Shown: one piece after another, positions 14,482-14,484 of the stretch
Layout: every line of letters begins with the position of its first letter
How positions within the stretch are numbered: position 1 is the stretch's first letter
Source of the DNA: an uncultured Amaricoccus sp.
GTDB taxonomy: Bacteria > Pseudomonadota > Alphaproteobacteria > Rhodobacterales > Rhodobacteraceae
Length of the DNA stretch: 14,484 nt
Assembly (NCBI RefSeq): GCF_937858865.1
Contig: NZ_CALLYO010000225.1
Span: forward strand, 1-14,484
Reading direction: 5' to 3'
Translations under genes and position numbers: made by a program
The notes under the pieces: generated by a model
Seen by the model: the letters and a program-made list of their open reading frames with translations, nothing else
Told to the model about the DNA's origin: nothing
Databases searched by the model: none

Positions 14482-14484
14482 TGC

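Noticed and set aside
1..14484. CRISPR array, insertion sequence, prophage or secretion-system cluster
   Set aside because: No regularly spaced long repeats, transposase motifs, phage genes or defence effectors other than the single toxin-antitoxin pair were seen on either strand.

Overview
The window is a GC-rich, gene-dense stretch of a bacterial chromosome. The gene set points to an alphaproteobacterium, most likely Rhodobacterales. It contains an Lgt / NDUFAF7-type methyltransferase / PgeF operon, a small UbiK (BMFP) protein, a YbjN-proC pair, a phasin and PepF. The coding bias strongly favours G or C at third positions, and short TTAA-containing motifs are confined to the intergenic DNA. 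The assignment rests on gene content I recognise by eye, not on a search.

Layout, left to right. (1) 1-1380, minus strand: a MerR-family regulator followed 11 bp later by an acyl-CoA dehydrogenase that runs off the left edge. Two adjacent dyads upstream look like the operator. (2) 1524-4182, minus strand: a tight three-gene operon, lgt, then an NDUFAF7/MidA-type methyltransferase, then pgeF, each junction being a 4-base start/stop overlap. (3) 4278-5646, plus strand: an aldo/keto reductase and then ubiK. (4) 5664-6282, minus strand: a HigBA/RelE-type toxin-antitoxin pair, convergent with ubiK. Its promoter lies among two palindromic 11-mers that also form a perfect 16-bp inverted repeat. (5) 6595-9861, plus strand: YbjN-domain protein, proC, phasin, csaA-like tRNA-binding protein and a D-2-hydroxyacid dehydrogenase. 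(6) 9992-12598, plus strand: DoxX-family membrane protein, oligoendopeptidase F, and a small secreted protein with two copies of a CRPxTLGxxxC motif. (7) 12774-14378, minus strand: an exported 5'-nucleotidase of the UshA type. At the right edge, upstream of it, lie three heptads repeated every 11 bp, as in a Pho box.

Most genes are housekeeping: lipoprotein and envelope maturation, ubiquinone accessory, proline synthesis, PHA granule, periplasmic phosphate scavenging, peptide turnover. The toxin-antitoxin pair is the clearest accessory element. I do not see a large undescribed system. The points most worth a second look are regulatory: the TA operator, three TTGA-N7-TTAA (CtrA-like) sites, the Pho-box-like array and the MerR dyads. 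The duplicated-motif secreted protein is the one protein of unknown role that stands out.
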